Source: a virus. Taken from it: a stretch of 34,896 bases of DNA. The notes beneath the pieces are model-generated. The model did not search any database and was not told the DNA's origin. It worked only from the letters and a program-made list of their open reading frames with translations. Numbering within the stretch: position 1 is the stretch's first letter; each line of letters starts with the position of its first letter. Below are positions 1 to 6,792 of this stretch, one piece after another. The translations under genes were made by a program, and so were the position numbers. The DNA lies in IMG/VR virus record IMGVR_UViG_3300036791_001912, positions 1-34,896 of that record. One strand, written 5' to 3'.

Positions 1-207
1 ATGATTGACACGTCAGATGGACCCGTGCATCTTCGCGACTACCACACCAAGACGTTGTACGGACACCTGGTGCGGACCCGACGCGCGATGCTCTGGGCCA
101 TCCACGACCGCGATGCGGAGTCTGCGGCACGATCCGCCAAGAAGGCCGCTCGCTATGTGCGTCTGATTTTTCAGCGGATCGATAAGTACGGCTGGAGATC
201 GAACTAG
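1..207 (+). CDS. Small basic helical protein, unknown function
   Basis: A 68-residue protein starting at the first base of the window. It is rich in Arg, Lys and Ala and looks mostly helical, with no domain I recognise. If the contig is circular it lies directly after the last small membrane gene (stop at 34896), so it may be the end of the late operon. Its last 20 or so residues (KAARYVRLI..QRI.KYGW) are encoded a second time, mostly with synonymous changes, at 585-644, on the far side of an HNH endonuclease gene. The intact copy may therefore carry a 3' end replaced during arrival of the HNH element. A DNA-binding role is possible from the charge alone, but this is not shown. Confidence 0.6.
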   Translation: MIDTSDGPVHLRDYHTKTLYGHLVRTRRAMLWAIHDRDAESAARSAKKAARYVRLIFQRIDKYGWRSN

Positions 208-259
208 CCCGGTTACGTTTGAATGGCTGTTGTCAAGGCCCTTATCATTTGATGGTGTA

Positions 260-535
260 TCATTCGTTCTTCTTATGGGTTCGCGCCCTCGCGATGTCGT
301 GGAGACGCCCGAGACGATTACTCTTGTCCCAGCTTGGATAGTGTTGTTCGTAGTGATGAGACCGGCACAAGAATGCGATGTTCATTGGGTCGTTATTGGT
401 TTTGTCGTGATCGATGTGATGGCGTTCGACGCCGATAGAAGTTCCGCAGCGTTCACAAGGGCGCAACATGCGCTCGGCTCCTACCCAGAGCTCACCATCT
501 TCTCCTTGATCACTCCAAGGATTATCGAAATTCAT
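260..535 (-). CDS. HNH endonuclease (free-standing homing type)
   Basis: A 91-residue protein with a compact HNH nuclease core. A zinc knuckle Cys27/Cys30 is followed by the His39-His40-x-Asp42-His43 segment, Asn52, Cys57, His60 and His61, the usual HNH order. Such proteins nick or cut DNA and often act as free-standing homing endonucleases in phages. I chose the ATG at 535 because GAGGGAG lies about six bases upstream; an in-frame TTG at 550 is also possible. The gene runs opposite to gene 1 and sits between gene 1 and a second copy of gene 1's 3' end, which suggests insertion by recombination at that gene end. The coding sequence looks AT-richer than the structural genes, in line with separate origin. 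Confidence 0.85.
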   Translation of the reverse strand: MNFDNPWSDQGEDGELWVGAERMLRPCERCGTSIGVERHHIDHDKTNNDPMNIAFLCRSHHYEQHYPSWDKSNRLGRLHDIARARTHKKNE

Positions 536-574
536 TTGCGTCTCCCTCAACTAATATTTACTATTCGACCCCGG

Positions 575-952
575 TCACGCACAAAAGGCCGCGCGATATG
601 TGCGGTTAATTTTGCAGAGGATTGAAAAGTACGGCTGGCGATGACGAGGGGCGCGCGTCACTGCCACGTTCTCGACGATGAAGGAACAATCAACCTGTTT
701 GGCCTGCGCTTGGGCCTGCGGAGACGTCGGCGGCTGGGCAGGCGTTAGGTTCTGTATCAACTGCGGCGTCACGCTTTGGAAATTGGATTGCACATTCGCA
801 AACACAGCTTGGTCAACTGCCGCTTTTTCTCCAATTCCGAGTGAGAAGTAGCTCTTCCCGTACATCTCGCGCGCGGCGGTCATCGCGTTCAAAAAGAAAA
901 GCTGCGAAACGATAACGCGCTGAAGATCCTCTCCGAACTGTGCGTCAGCCAT
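575..952 (-). CDS. Hypothetical protein with Gln/Pro-rich tail
   Basis: A 125-residue protein of unknown family. The first 75 residues look helical; a Pro/Gln/Ala-rich linker follows around residues 85-105. The ATG at 952 has AGGGG about seven bases upstream. The last 20 or so residues are encoded antisense to the displaced gene-1 fragment, so the native C-terminus may have been replaced when that sequence arrived. It is divergent from the small basic gene at 984, with only about 30 bases between the starts. No membrane segment or signal peptide is visible. Confidence 0.6.
   Translation of the reverse strand: MADAQFGEDLQRVIVSQLFFLNAMTAAREMYGKSYFSLGIGEKAAVDQAVFANVQSNFQSVTPQLIQNLTPAQPPTSPQAQAQAKQVDCSFIVENVAVTRAPRHRQPYFSILCKINRTYRAAFCA
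585..644 (+). pseudogene. Displaced 3' fragment of a gene-1 homologue
   Basis: Reading from 585 in frame gives KAARYVRLI-L-QRI-E-KYGWR then TGA at 642-644, nearly the same as the end of the protein at 1-207. Most nucleotide differences are synonymous, so the two copies diverged while both were under protein-level selection, before one became a fragment. The frame is closed upstream by TAA at 552-554 and the residues before KAAR do not match, so only the 3' end is present. It lies just beyond the HNH gene and antisense to the end of the gene at 575-952. Confidence 0.7.
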
Positions 953-983
953 TTGTGACCCCTAACGTGCGATACTGGAGTTG

Positions 984-1208
984 ATGCGGCCGAAACGTCC
1001 GCGCGACACGAACCAATTGGCGAAGTTCATCGTTGACCTCTCGGTTGGCGATGCGGTTGAGTCCGATCCGCTTGACGGTAAGAACGCGTCTGCCGTTGAA
1101 CGCGGCAGACGCGGCGGAATGCGCGGCGGCAAAGCACGAGCCGCTGCGTTGTCGGCGAATAAGCGGCGAGCCATCGCAAAAAAGGCTGCCGCCGCACGCT
1201 GGAAGTAG
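984..1208 (+). CDS. Small basic protein with GGxxGGKARA / AAAARW tail
   Basis: A 74-residue, very basic protein. Its C-terminal half carries a Gly-Gly-rich turn followed by GGKARA, a basic helix and the ending KKAAAARWK. This tail occurs in many small phage and bacterial proteins of unknown role, some loosely annotated as histone-like or RNA-binding. The N-terminal half is less conserved. GGAG lies only a few bases before the ATG at 984; a TTG at 981 is an alternative start. A strong hairpin terminator follows at 1278-1326. Nucleic-acid binding is an inference from composition. Confidence 0.65.
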   Translation: MRPKRPRDTNQLAKFIVDLSVGDAVESDPLDGKNASAVERGRRGGMRGGKARAAALSANKRRAIAKKAAAARWK

Positions 1209-1277
1209 TAGCGCCCACCACGGCAGCGTCCCTTCGGTCCCGACCAAGGTCTTCGGGGAAGCAGCTACCTTCCGGTT

Positions 1278-1326
1278 GTAGCCTCCGCTATCGGTGAGCA
1301 TAGATAGCGGAGGCTACGACTTTTTT
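1278..1326 (+). terminator. Rho-independent terminator
   Basis: Arms GTAGCCTCCGCTATC (1278-1292) and GATAGCGGAGGCTAC (1303-1317) pair perfectly over 15 bp around a 10-base loop. GAC and six T residues follow at 1321-1326. The T-run is on the plus side, so it serves the gene at 984-1208. It lies between convergent genes, just downstream of the stop of the leftward DUF5343-like gene. Confidence 0.9.
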
Positions 1327-1358
1327 CATCGTCGCCCTCAAGAGTTCAAAACTCATCA

Positions 1359-2084
1359 TCACTTCACCTCGAATCCGTTCTGCGATTCGTACTGGTCGAA
1401 CTTGTCGATCAAGTCGAAGACGAACTTGCGATCGGCGGCGCTCAACGACATGAACTTCGTCGTTGCCGAAAGCGTCAACGTTCCGCCGCTGCGCAATTCG
1501 AGCGAACGCGATTCAGCAGCTGGTGCATCGTGCTGATCGTCGTCATCGTCGTCTTCAGGCTGAACGTCTTCGTCGTCGCGAACGCGCGTCGTGCGGCGCT
1601 TACGCGGCGTCGTACCGTTTGCGAGCGGCTTCGTCTTGTCCTTCAGCAGCAGATGCGATACCTGAATGCCCAGATATTCAGCGGCGTTAAGAAAAAAGCG
1701 GGTCGCCTTCAGGCGCGTATCGCCGGTGATGTTGTACGCCTTCGTCATCTCTTCCCCGAACTCCGCAGGCGTCGTCTTCGTGAGGTCGAGCGCGATCAGG
1801 GCGGCGTACTTCTGTTCGATCAACTTACGCATCGCGTTCTTGCGAGCGGTTTCGTCTGCGACGGCGACAGCGAGAAGCGCATGCGTGGGCTTCCCGTCGT
1901 CGTTGATGAATCCGAAGAATCGAAACGCCAGCAGGATTTGGTTTTGAGCTGCTCCCGACTGACCAGGAAATGCGGTCTTGTCGATTCGGTTCGGCATGTG
2001 CTTGGCGAGTCCGTCGAGCGTATTGACGAACGTTCTCCAAGGCAGGTACGCGGGCGTCAGGTTGGTAATAGTCTCGGTCGGCAT
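1359..2084 (-). CDS. DUF5343-like protein
   Basis: A 241-residue protein. Residues 10-150 fit my recollection of the DUF5343 family: a short helix with Trp and Asn-Thr-Leu-Asp, then RIDK..FPGQSG, then LLAFRFFGFI..DGKPT, and a helical region ending GIQVSHLLL. Function is unknown. Residues 170-195 form a very acidic stretch with an Asp run, followed by a short C-terminal domain. AGGAGAG lies just upstream of the ATG at 2084, and a good sigma-70-type promoter lies at 2120-2149, so the gene is a single-gene unit. The compact wHTH-like appearance allows a DNA- or protein-binding role, but this is unproven. Confidence 0.65.
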   Translation of the reverse strand: MPTETITNLTPAYLPWRTFVNTLDGLAKHMPNRIDKTAFPGQSGAAQNQILLAFRFFGFINDDGKPTHALLAVAVADETARKNAMRKLIEQKYAALIALDLTKTTPAEFGEEMTKAYNITGDTRLKATRFFLNAAEYLGIQVSHLLLKDKTKPLANGTTPRKRRTTRVRDDEDVQPEDDDDDDQHDAPAAESRSLELRSGGTLTLSATTKFMSLSAADRKFVFDLIDKFDQYESQNGFEVK

Positions 2085-2119
2085 GTCTCTCTCCTCTTGG
2101 TACCGTTCGGCACATCAAG

Positions 2120-2149
2120 ACAATACCAACTATCCACGATACCTGTCAA
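2120..2149 (-). promoter_or_regulatory. Promoter of the DUF5343-like gene
   Basis: On the minus strand a perfect -35 TTGACA (2149-2144) is separated by 18 bp from a -10 TATTGT (2125-2120). Predicted transcription would start about 30 bases before the ATG at 2084, leaving room for the AGGAGAG ribosome site. Confidence 0.6.
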
Positions 2150-2227
2150 TCGTTACGACTGGTCGTCGCGAGATTGTTAGCGATTATCTCTTGTGGTATG
2201 AGAATACGCACGCGAAGATTCTTGGCA

Positions 2228-2432
2228 TGATCACACAAACACTTTTGAATCATGTAGTTACAGTTCAATCAGCACGTGGACCTATTCGCCGCACCGTTGT
2301 TGCTGAACTTGGCGATGTGCTGATCTTAGCCGACCTTGAGAGCGCAGACGAGGCGAAAATGGCTGGAATCACGCCATTTTCTATAGGTTTTCCTCGAAAC
2401 GACGTCCTAATCGATGAGGGGCTTGACAGTCA
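2228..2432 (+). pseudogene. Small unknown gene interrupted by an IS1-family element
   Basis: An open frame from the ATG at 2228 gives about 68 residues (TVQSARGPIRR, VVAELGDVLIL, IGFPRNDVLID) with good coding character but no family I can name. It runs straight into the left end of the insertion element at 2433. If the element (2433-3299) is removed, the frame continues past the right end for a few residues (DFDQDAVQR) and stops at 3328-3330. This fits a short gene cut by the insertion. The start is uncertain because no clear ribosome site precedes 2228. A minus-strand gene could equally have been cut here (see 3301-3363). Confidence 0.4.
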
Positions 2433-2451
2433 GGTATTGCTCAAGCATAAT
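2423..2451 (+). promoter_or_regulatory. Hybrid promoter across the IS left end
   Basis: TTGACA at 2423-2428 lies in phage sequence just outside the element. After 17 bp, CATAAT lies at 2446-2451 inside the element. The transposase ATG at 2459 is only eight bases downstream of the -10, so the message would be almost leaderless. Confidence 0.5.
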
Positions 2452-3299
2452 GTTCAGTATGAACCGGCTGAGCACGGCGGAGAGAGTTCGGATCATGTCG
2501 ATGTTGGTGGAAGGCAACAGCCTTCGAAGCATCAGCAGAATGGCTGACTGTTCGATCAACACAGTCACGAAACTGCTTGTTGACCTGGGCACAGCCTGTG
2601 CGGCGTATCAGAACGAGCATGTGCGCAATCTGCGATCGCAGCGGATTCAGTGCGATGAGATTTGGTCATTCGTCGGCGCGAAGGAAAAGAACGTGACGCC
2701 GGAGCAAAAGGCCGCTGGCTGGGGTGACATCTGGACCTGGGTCGCGCTCGACGCAGACACCAAGCTGGTGCCATCCTGGTTCGTGGGACATCGTGACGCG
2801 ACTACGGCGTGGTGGTTTATGCGTGATCTCTGCTCACGACTCGCGACGCGCGTTCAGCTCACGACGGACGGGCACAGCGCGTATCTGACCGCTGTTGATG
2901 AAGCGTTTGAGAGTGAAATCGATTACGCGATGCTCGTGAAGGTCTATGGCGCAGCGCGCGACGGAGCGCAACGTTACAGTCCGGCGCCATTTCTCTCGGC
3001 GCGTCGGGAGGTCATAAAAGGCGACCCAGACCCCGCGCACATTAGCACGAGTTATATCGAGCGCCAGAATCTCACCATGCGAATGTCGATGCGTCGATTC
3101 ACTCGGCTGACGAATGGATTTTCAAAGAAGGCTGAGAATCACGCGCACGCCATCGCGATTCACTACATGCACTACAACTTCGCGAAGATCCACAAGACGT
3201 TGCGCGTCACGCCAGCGATGGCGTCTGGTCTCTCAACGCATGTATGGTCAATCGAAGAAATCGTTGGTCTTTTGTCCTAAGTGAAACTGAGACACTACC
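2433..3299 (+). mobile_element. IS1-family insertion sequence (about 867 bp)
   Basis: The left end GGTATTGCTCA (2433-2443) matches the inverted right end: TGAGACACTACC at 3288-3299 reads GGTAGTGTCTCA on the other strand. The transposase fills the interior. I do not see a clear target duplication in the flanks, so exact ends are uncertain by a few bases, or the insertion is old or rearranged. Confidence 0.65.
2459..3280 (+). CDS. IS1-family DDE transposase
   Basis: A 273-residue transposase of the single-frame IS1-related type. The N-terminus (MNRLSTAERVRI, then a helix-turn-helix to about residue 45) is typical of these enzymes. The catalytic acids are visible: Asp66 in QCDEIWSF, Asp137 in TTDGHSAY and Glu201 in SYIERQNLTMRM. 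The protein would cut and join DNA ends for transposition of its own element. The ATG at 2459 fits the family N-terminus; upstream in-frame codons would extend outside the family pattern. No frameshift or premature stop is present, so it may be active. Confidence 0.9.
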   Translation: MNRLSTAERVRIMSMLVEGNSLRSISRMADCSINTVTKLLVDLGTACAAYQNEHVRNLRSQRIQCDEIWSFVGAKEKNVTPEQKAAGWGDIWTWVALDADTKLVPSWFVGHRDATTAWWFMRDLCSRLATRVQLTTDGHSAYLTAVDEAFESEIDYAMLVKVYGAARDGAQRYSPAPFLSARREVIKGDPDPAHISTSYIERQNLTMRMSMRRFTRLTNGFSKKAENHAHAIAIHYMHYNFAKIHKTLRVTPAMASGLSTHVWSIEEIVGLLS

Positions 3300-3300
3300 C

Positions 3301-3363
3301 GACTTTGATCAAGATGCGGTACAGCGCTAAGTTTTGCGTGGTCATCTGGTCCCGCTCGAGCAT
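3301..3363 (-). pseudogene. Remnant of a leftward gene truncated by the IS
   Basis: On the minus strand a short reading frame starts at 3363 or 3345 (MTTQNLALYRILIKV) and is closed by a TAG formed by the IS right end. Just upstream, at 3375-3405, is the same junction sequence (GAACGGTGAG, ATGCCGACCATGAG) that precedes the J-domain gene. This could be the start of a further gene of the leftward operon, cut off by the insertion. With the element removed the frame would continue to a nearby stop (TVKPLID). It may instead be a chance frame, because a plus-strand gene also reads across this site. Confidence 0.3.
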
Positions 3364-3403
3364 GGACGACGTGCGCTCATGGTCGGCATTGTTCTCACCG
3401 TTC

Positions 3404-3898
3404 TTAGAGCTGCTTGAGTGAATACTTCGTGCCGTTCTTATTGATCAACCCCGCTTGGTTGAGTTTGAAGATCAATTGCGGCACGTTGCTCCGACGAATC
3501 CCGATCGCGATGCCGATCTGCGTGTTGTTCATTTCGCCGTGGAGCAACAGCGCATCGATCACCTTCGCCGGATTGCCTGGGAGTTTCTGTTTCCACGAAT
3601 CCCAAACGGCCGATACTCGCGCAGAGGTCGGCGTGAGTTCGTCCTCCCCGCCTACGCGCGCCATCTCACCGAAGACAAGCTGCAACGCCTGATAGAGCGG
3701 ACTCAGTTGCTTCCGAAGGGCCGCGACTGCCTGCGACGCTTCTCGTTTCGCCGACGCGACCTCTCCATTTGCGACCACGAGACTCCGCCGAAGGTCCTTG
3801 TTGACCTGCTCAAGGTCCTTGTTGGCCTGCTGAAGCTCCAGAATCAACGTCCTATCTTCAAATACAGCGCCTTCCAACAACAAATGTGTCGGCATCAT
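3404..3898 (-). CDS. Coiled-coil / winged-helix-like protein
   Basis: About 164 residues. Residues 15-65 form a heptad-type coiled coil (ILELQQANKDLEQVNKDL), followed by a helical middle. The last 60 residues look like a winged-helix DNA-binding fold: AKVIDALLLHGEMNNTQIG, a helix with RRSNVPQLIFKL, then a wing LINKNGTKYSL. This suggests a dimeric regulator or DNA-binding adaptor. Two adjacent ATGs (3898 and 3895) follow AAGGTGAG; the second has better spacing. It lies 19 bases after the CGxYA gene in the leftward operon. The long frame upstream of 3898 is low-complexity Arg/Ser and overlaps the previous gene, so I rejected it. Confidence 0.65.
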   Translation of the reverse strand: MMPTHLLLEGAVFEDRTLILELQQANKDLEQVNKDLRRSLVVANGEVASAKREASQAVAALRKQLSPLYQALQLVFGEMARVGGEDELTPTSARVSAVWDSWKQKLPGNPAKVIDALLLHGEMNNTQIGIAIGIRRSNVPQLIFKLNQAGLINKNGTKYSLKQL

Positions 3899-3917
3899 GC
3901 TCACCTTGGCATCATCT

Positions 3918-4595
3918 TTAGACTTTGTTCCACCCAAAGAATCCCGGTGCGAGCGCAAGCGGTTGCGCGTAGATATTCGCCAGCGCTTGCGCGGGCTGTT
4001 GGGTATTAACGGCTTGCAGGGACAGGTACTGATAATGGAGTCCCTGCTGGTTCTGTTGGAGTTGGCCGTACTGCTGGAGTGCCTGGTGGTAGCTGTTCTG
4101 GTACTGGCTGATAGAGAGGGTCTGCCAATGGTTCTGCGATGATGATGCGGACGGGTCGGCCAAGGTCCATACTGCGACTCCTTTGTCAATCGTGACGGGA
4201 CGATGGTAGCGAGCTTCCAGTGCGGACCTCGCGGGGAAATCCTCAGGCACGAATATCTCGATGATCGTCATGCGGGCGGCGCGATACCCACGTTCGTGCT
4301 CAGCGATGCGGCCTGAGACCTCAACACGCGCCAGTACGCGGCCCTGGTGGCTATGGGCCAGCGCATCACTGCGCGTCTTGTAGGCATAGTACCCACAGGT
4401 GCAGGCCAGCTCAGGAGCCGGATGATTGCCGGTCTCCATACAAAACGCCCGACCAATGTCGGCGGACGGAAACGGTTGCGCTTGGGCGACGCTAAACAGG
4501 ACGGCATCACACGGCCCGTTCGCATCGCTATGCACGCGACACTCGAACTTGCGCCAGCCTTCAAGGGCGTGGAAAAAATCAGGTATCTGCGTCAT
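3918..4595 (-). CDS. Conserved CGxYA / EHExGYRA family protein with Gln-rich tail
   Basis: A 225-residue protein. Residues 65-150 carry CTCGYYAYK, an Ala/His-rich helix, VLARVEVSGRIAEHERGYRA and a following strand. I recall this signature from bacterial and mobile-element proteins of unknown function. Two Cys residues precede it and could bind metal. The C-terminal 70 residues are Gln/Tyr/Ser-rich and probably disordered. The ATG at 4595 overlaps the stop of the J-domain gene (ATGA), so the two genes are probably translationally coupled. The frame is open upstream to 4682 but that part overlaps the previous gene. Confidence 0.65.
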   Translation of the reverse strand: MTQIPDFFHALEGWRKFECRVHSDANGPCDAVLFSVAQAQPFPSADIGRAFCMETGNHPAPELACTCGYYAYKTRSDALAHSHQGRVLARVEVSGRIAEHERGYRAARMTIIEIFVPEDFPARSALEARYHRPVTIDKGVAVWTLADPSASSSQNHWQTLSISQYQNSYHQALQQYGQLQQNQQGLHYQYLSLQAVNTQQPAQALANIYAQPLALAPGFFGWNKV

Positions 4596-5239
4596 CGCGC
4601 CACTCCCACCGATGGCCCGGCATCGGACGCCAAGGCCATGAAGCCCTTGAACGCGCGCTCCAGCATGGACGACGTCCCACACCGTTCGATCTGGCGAATC
4701 GCTTTCAAGGTAAACGCAATCGCCGCGAGGTTCAGCCGGACTTCCTTAAACGTGTCACACGCGATGACGAAGTCGGGGGTGGCCGTCGAACGATTCGCCC
4801 ACCGCAGCGCGTTATCGCGATGCTGCGTCAGCGCCCGAAACATCTCGATGTCTCCGCCACGGTCAGGGTGGTGAATGGCGGCGAGCCGACGATACGCGTC
4901 GTTGATCTGATCATCGGTCGGCGCCGGATCGTGAATCCCCAGCGCGTCTTGCCAGCGAAAATTTTCCTTTTGGGGCTTCGAGAAGTAGATCGCGACGCCA
5001 ACGTCGCGCGGTTCCACGCCGGATGTCATCGCGCCGCGCAGATTGAGCGGCACGCTCGTGGAGATCACCGCGACGGGGGCCTTGATGCGTTCCAGTTCCT
5101 TGGCGAGTTCTTCCCGATATTGATTCGCCGTGCGCTTCCAGGCCGCCATCGCCTTCTGATCCTGCGGGCGCGTCCGGGGCCAATCCTTCGGCCACGATAG
5201 GGGGAAGGCTTCCTTCTTCTCGGCACTCATGGTCGGCAT
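4592..5239 (-). CDS. Phage J-domain (DnaJ-like) protein
   Basis: A 215-residue protein of a phage family that begins FPLSWPKDWPRT. A J domain spans roughly residues 95-150, with the diagnostic His-Pro-Asp at 124-126 in HHPDRGGD. J domains stimulate the ATPase of Hsp70 (DnaK). Here the domain sits inside a longer phage-type protein: residues 57-90 (VISTSVPLNLRG, VAIYFS) and 160-205 (CDTFKEVRLNLAAI, ERAFKGFMAL) match the conserved frame of this family as I know it. It could recruit host DnaK for replication or repression control, which is an inference. I chose the ATG at 5239 because of GTGAGG just upstream; GTG 5248 and ATG 5230 are alternatives. Confidence 0.85.
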   Translation of the reverse strand: MPTMSAEKKEAFPLSWPKDWPRTRPQDQKAMAAWKRTANQYREELAKELERIKAPVAVISTSVPLNLRGAMTSGVEPRDVGVAIYFSKPQKENFRWQDALGIHDPAPTDDQINDAYRRLAAIHHPDRGGDIEMFRALTQHRDNALRWANRSTATPDFVIACDTFKEVRLNLAAIAFTLKAIRQIERCGTSSMLERAFKGFMALASDAGPSVGVAR

Positions 5240-5244
5240 GGTCC

Positions 5245-5655
5245 TCACCGTTCCTCAATGTCCGCGTCGGCACGTTCGCGTTCTTCTGCCGCCGCTAGTT
5301 CTTCATCGAACGTTGGAATGTGAAACGAATCAGGATCGAATGATTCATCATGCTCAACGATCTGTCCCAGCGGAACGAATCGTACTTCTAGTCCGACGTC
5401 GTGCGCGGATGCAATTCGCAGCAACGTCTCTAGATTAAAACGACGTTTGCTCGGTTTCTCGATTTCCGCGATTCGCGGCTGACTCATTCCGGCGCGTTCC
5501 GCAAGTTCTTCTTGTGTCCAGCCCTTTTGGATTCTGAGCTGTCGCGCCTGAAAAGGCAGCCCAATTGCAATTTGTGACGCGACATAGGCATCACGATATT
5601 CCTTGCTCTTGAGTTCAGCGATCAGCGATGAGTGTGTATTCACTGGAGTTGTCAC
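5245..5655 (-). CDS. XRE-type helix-turn-helix regulator
   Basis: A 136-residue protein. Residues 38-92 form a classic XRE domain: RQLRIQKGWTQEELAERAGM, SQPRIAEIEK, then RFNLETLLRIASAHDVGLEVRF. The family includes antitoxins such as HigA and phage or plasmid repressors. No toxin gene is adjacent, so a stand-alone repressor or orphan regulator is more likely. The start overlaps the previous stop (GTGA at 5655) and its stop lies within the ribosome site of the J-domain gene. The C-terminus is acidic and ends DIEER, as does the preceding gene, because both genes share a repeated junction sequence. Confidence 0.85.
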   Translation of the reverse strand: MTTPVNTHSSLIAELKSKEYRDAYVASQIAIGLPFQARQLRIQKGWTQEELAERAGMSQPRIAEIEKPSKRRFNLETLLRIASAHDVGLEVRFVPLGQIVEHDESFDPDSFHIPTFDEELAAAEERERADADIEER

Positions 5656-6095
5656 CGTTCTTCAATGTCCACGTTGTCTTGCAGCTTCAGCCACTTTTTG
5701 TCGCGGCGGTAGGTCGCGGTTCGCACCCCTTTCACATCGATCACATGACGATCCCCGCGCGTGTCGAAGAACACAAAGTCCGCAAGGTATTCCGCCACAA
5801 TCGCCGTCCCGCCCTGCTTCGTCGGGCACATCAACGGGAAGGGTTCTTGTAATCGCAGGTCGGTAATCTCTCCAGCCGCTTGGCGAATCTTCAGCTCCTG
5901 ATAACACACCGCCTCTTTTTTCGATGCGAACTCATGCTGCAACCTGGGATGGCCGCCGACGATTTCGACGCTGCGGAAGACGACGAGCGTTTGTTCATTG
6001 CGATACTTTGATTCGTCCTTGTAGGGAATCGTCGCGACCGACTTCTGGCGTTTCTGGAGGTGCCGCCGCAGATCGTCTTCGGTCCACTTCGTCAT
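5652..6095 (-). CDS. DUF1064-family nuclease-like protein
   Basis: A 147-residue protein of the phage DUF1064 type, often found in replication or recombination regions and thought to have a PD-(D/E)xK-like nuclease fold. Visible family elements are KYRNEQT near residue 30, FASKKEAVCYQELKI (56-70), AGEITDLRLQEPF, a strand with YLADFVFFD (the acidic position) and HVIDVKG (Asp-x-Lys). These would form the metal-binding E/D...D-x-K site. A structure-selective nuclease role is inferred from the family. It follows the 71-residue gene by 12 bases and overlaps the XRE start by four. Confidence 0.75.
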   Translation of the reverse strand: MTKWTEDDLRRHLQKRQKSVATIPYKDESKYRNEQTLVVFRSVEIVGGHPRLQHEFASKKEAVCYQELKIRQAAGEITDLRLQEPFPLMCPTKQGGTAIVAEYLADFVFFDTRGDRHVIDVKGVRTATYRRDKKWLKLQDNVDIEER

Positions 6096-6107
6096 TTTTT
6101 AAATGCG

Positions 6108-6323
6108 TCACTCCGCCACGATCTGCTTGCAGAGTTCGCAGCGCAAGAGACCGTGGCCATCGATATACGTTGTTTGCTCGAGCCGATAACACGCTTCGCG
6201 CAGCAATTCAACCGTGTCGGTTTCGAAGGCTTCGTCTTCTCGCCACGCGCGAATAGCGCGCACCAACTGCGCCCGCGTCATCGCGGTGATCGCCAGATCG
6301 TGCAAGTCGCGAATGTCGATCAT
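6108..6323 (-). CDS. Small protein with C-terminal CxxC
   Basis: A 71-residue protein of unknown family. Its middle is helical (RAQLVRAIRAWRE, VELLREACYRLEQ) and it ends LLRCELCKQIVAE, with a single CxxC that could bind zinc as a dimer. The ATG overlaps the stop of the previous gene (ATGA), so it is part of the leftward operon. Confidence 0.65.
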   Translation of the reverse strand: MIDIRDLHDLAITAMTRAQLVRAIRAWREDEAFETDTVELLREACYRLEQTTYIDGHGLLRCELCKQIVAE

Positions 6324-6523
6324 GGGCCGGCGATCCCTTCGTCCATGATGCGATTCAGCATGCGCAGCGCCGCCTGATTGGCATTGATCGCCGAGACGAG
6401 CGCGGCATCATGGCCGGCAAAGGCCGCCTGCATCGCCGTGTGCGCGGACCGAATCGCCGCGAGCGCGTCGGCGTGCGCGTCGAGAATATCGTGCATGGAT
6501 TGCCGGATTTCCTGCTCAGTCAT
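6320..6523 (-). CDS. Small Ala-rich helical protein
   Basis: A 67-residue protein, almost entirely helical and Ala-rich (MTEQEIRQSMHDILDAHADA onward), with no known domain. It probably forms a coiled coil or helical hairpin. I chose the ATG at 6523, which overlaps the end of the RHH gene by eight bases; the longer frame upstream lies inside that gene. It is coupled by ATGA to the next gene. Confidence 0.6.
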   Translation of the reverse strand: MTEQEIRQSMHDILDAHADALAAIRSAHTAMQAAFAGHDAALVSAINANQAALRMLNRIMDEGIAGP

Positions 6524-6785
6524 GATCGGCAACAGGCGTCGCGTGCGAGAGCACATTATGGGCGTTCGGAATCCCTGCTGGACGTTTCCGGCGTCCCGCA
6601 TTCTTCTTCTCGACGTCGGCGAGGGCCTGCAGTAACAGCTCGCGAATAATCCAGGATTGCGATCGTCGTTCCTGCGCGGCCAACGCCCCGATGCGACGCC
6701 GCAAGTCGACGTCGGCCTTGAAGCCCATCATCTTGACGTCCGCTGCCGATGTTGTTCCGTCCGTAGCCGATGTTTTCTTTTTCAC
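6516..6785 (-). CDS. Ribbon-helix-helix-like regulator, first gene of leftward operon
   Basis: An 89-residue protein from the GTG at 6785. Residues 19-58 (MMGFKADVDLRRRIGALAAQ, ERRSQSWIIRELLLQAL) fit a ribbon-helix-helix DNA-binding fold: a short strand, then two helices with the common S-x-x-I-I-R-E pattern. The C-terminal tail is basic. The predicted promoter lies so close that translation from GTG 6785 would be nearly leaderless; an ATG at 6731 is an alternative start. A perfect palindrome within its own promoter makes autorepression likely (inference). Confidence 0.65.
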   Translation of the reverse strand: MKKKTSATDGTTSAADVKMMGFKADVDLRRRIGALAAQERRSQSWIIRELLLQALADVEKKNAGRRKRPAGIPNAHNVLSHATPVADHD

Positions 6786-6792
6786 GACAACA

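Noticed and set aside
1210-1277. Possible tRNA or structured RNA before the terminator
   Set aside because: No cloverleaf can be drawn; only the terminator hairpin that follows is convincing.
5245-5655. Toxin-antitoxin pair with the XRE gene as antitoxin
   Set aside because: The neighbours are a DUF1064 nuclease-like and a J-domain protein, both known as phage genes; no toxin-type partner is adjacent.
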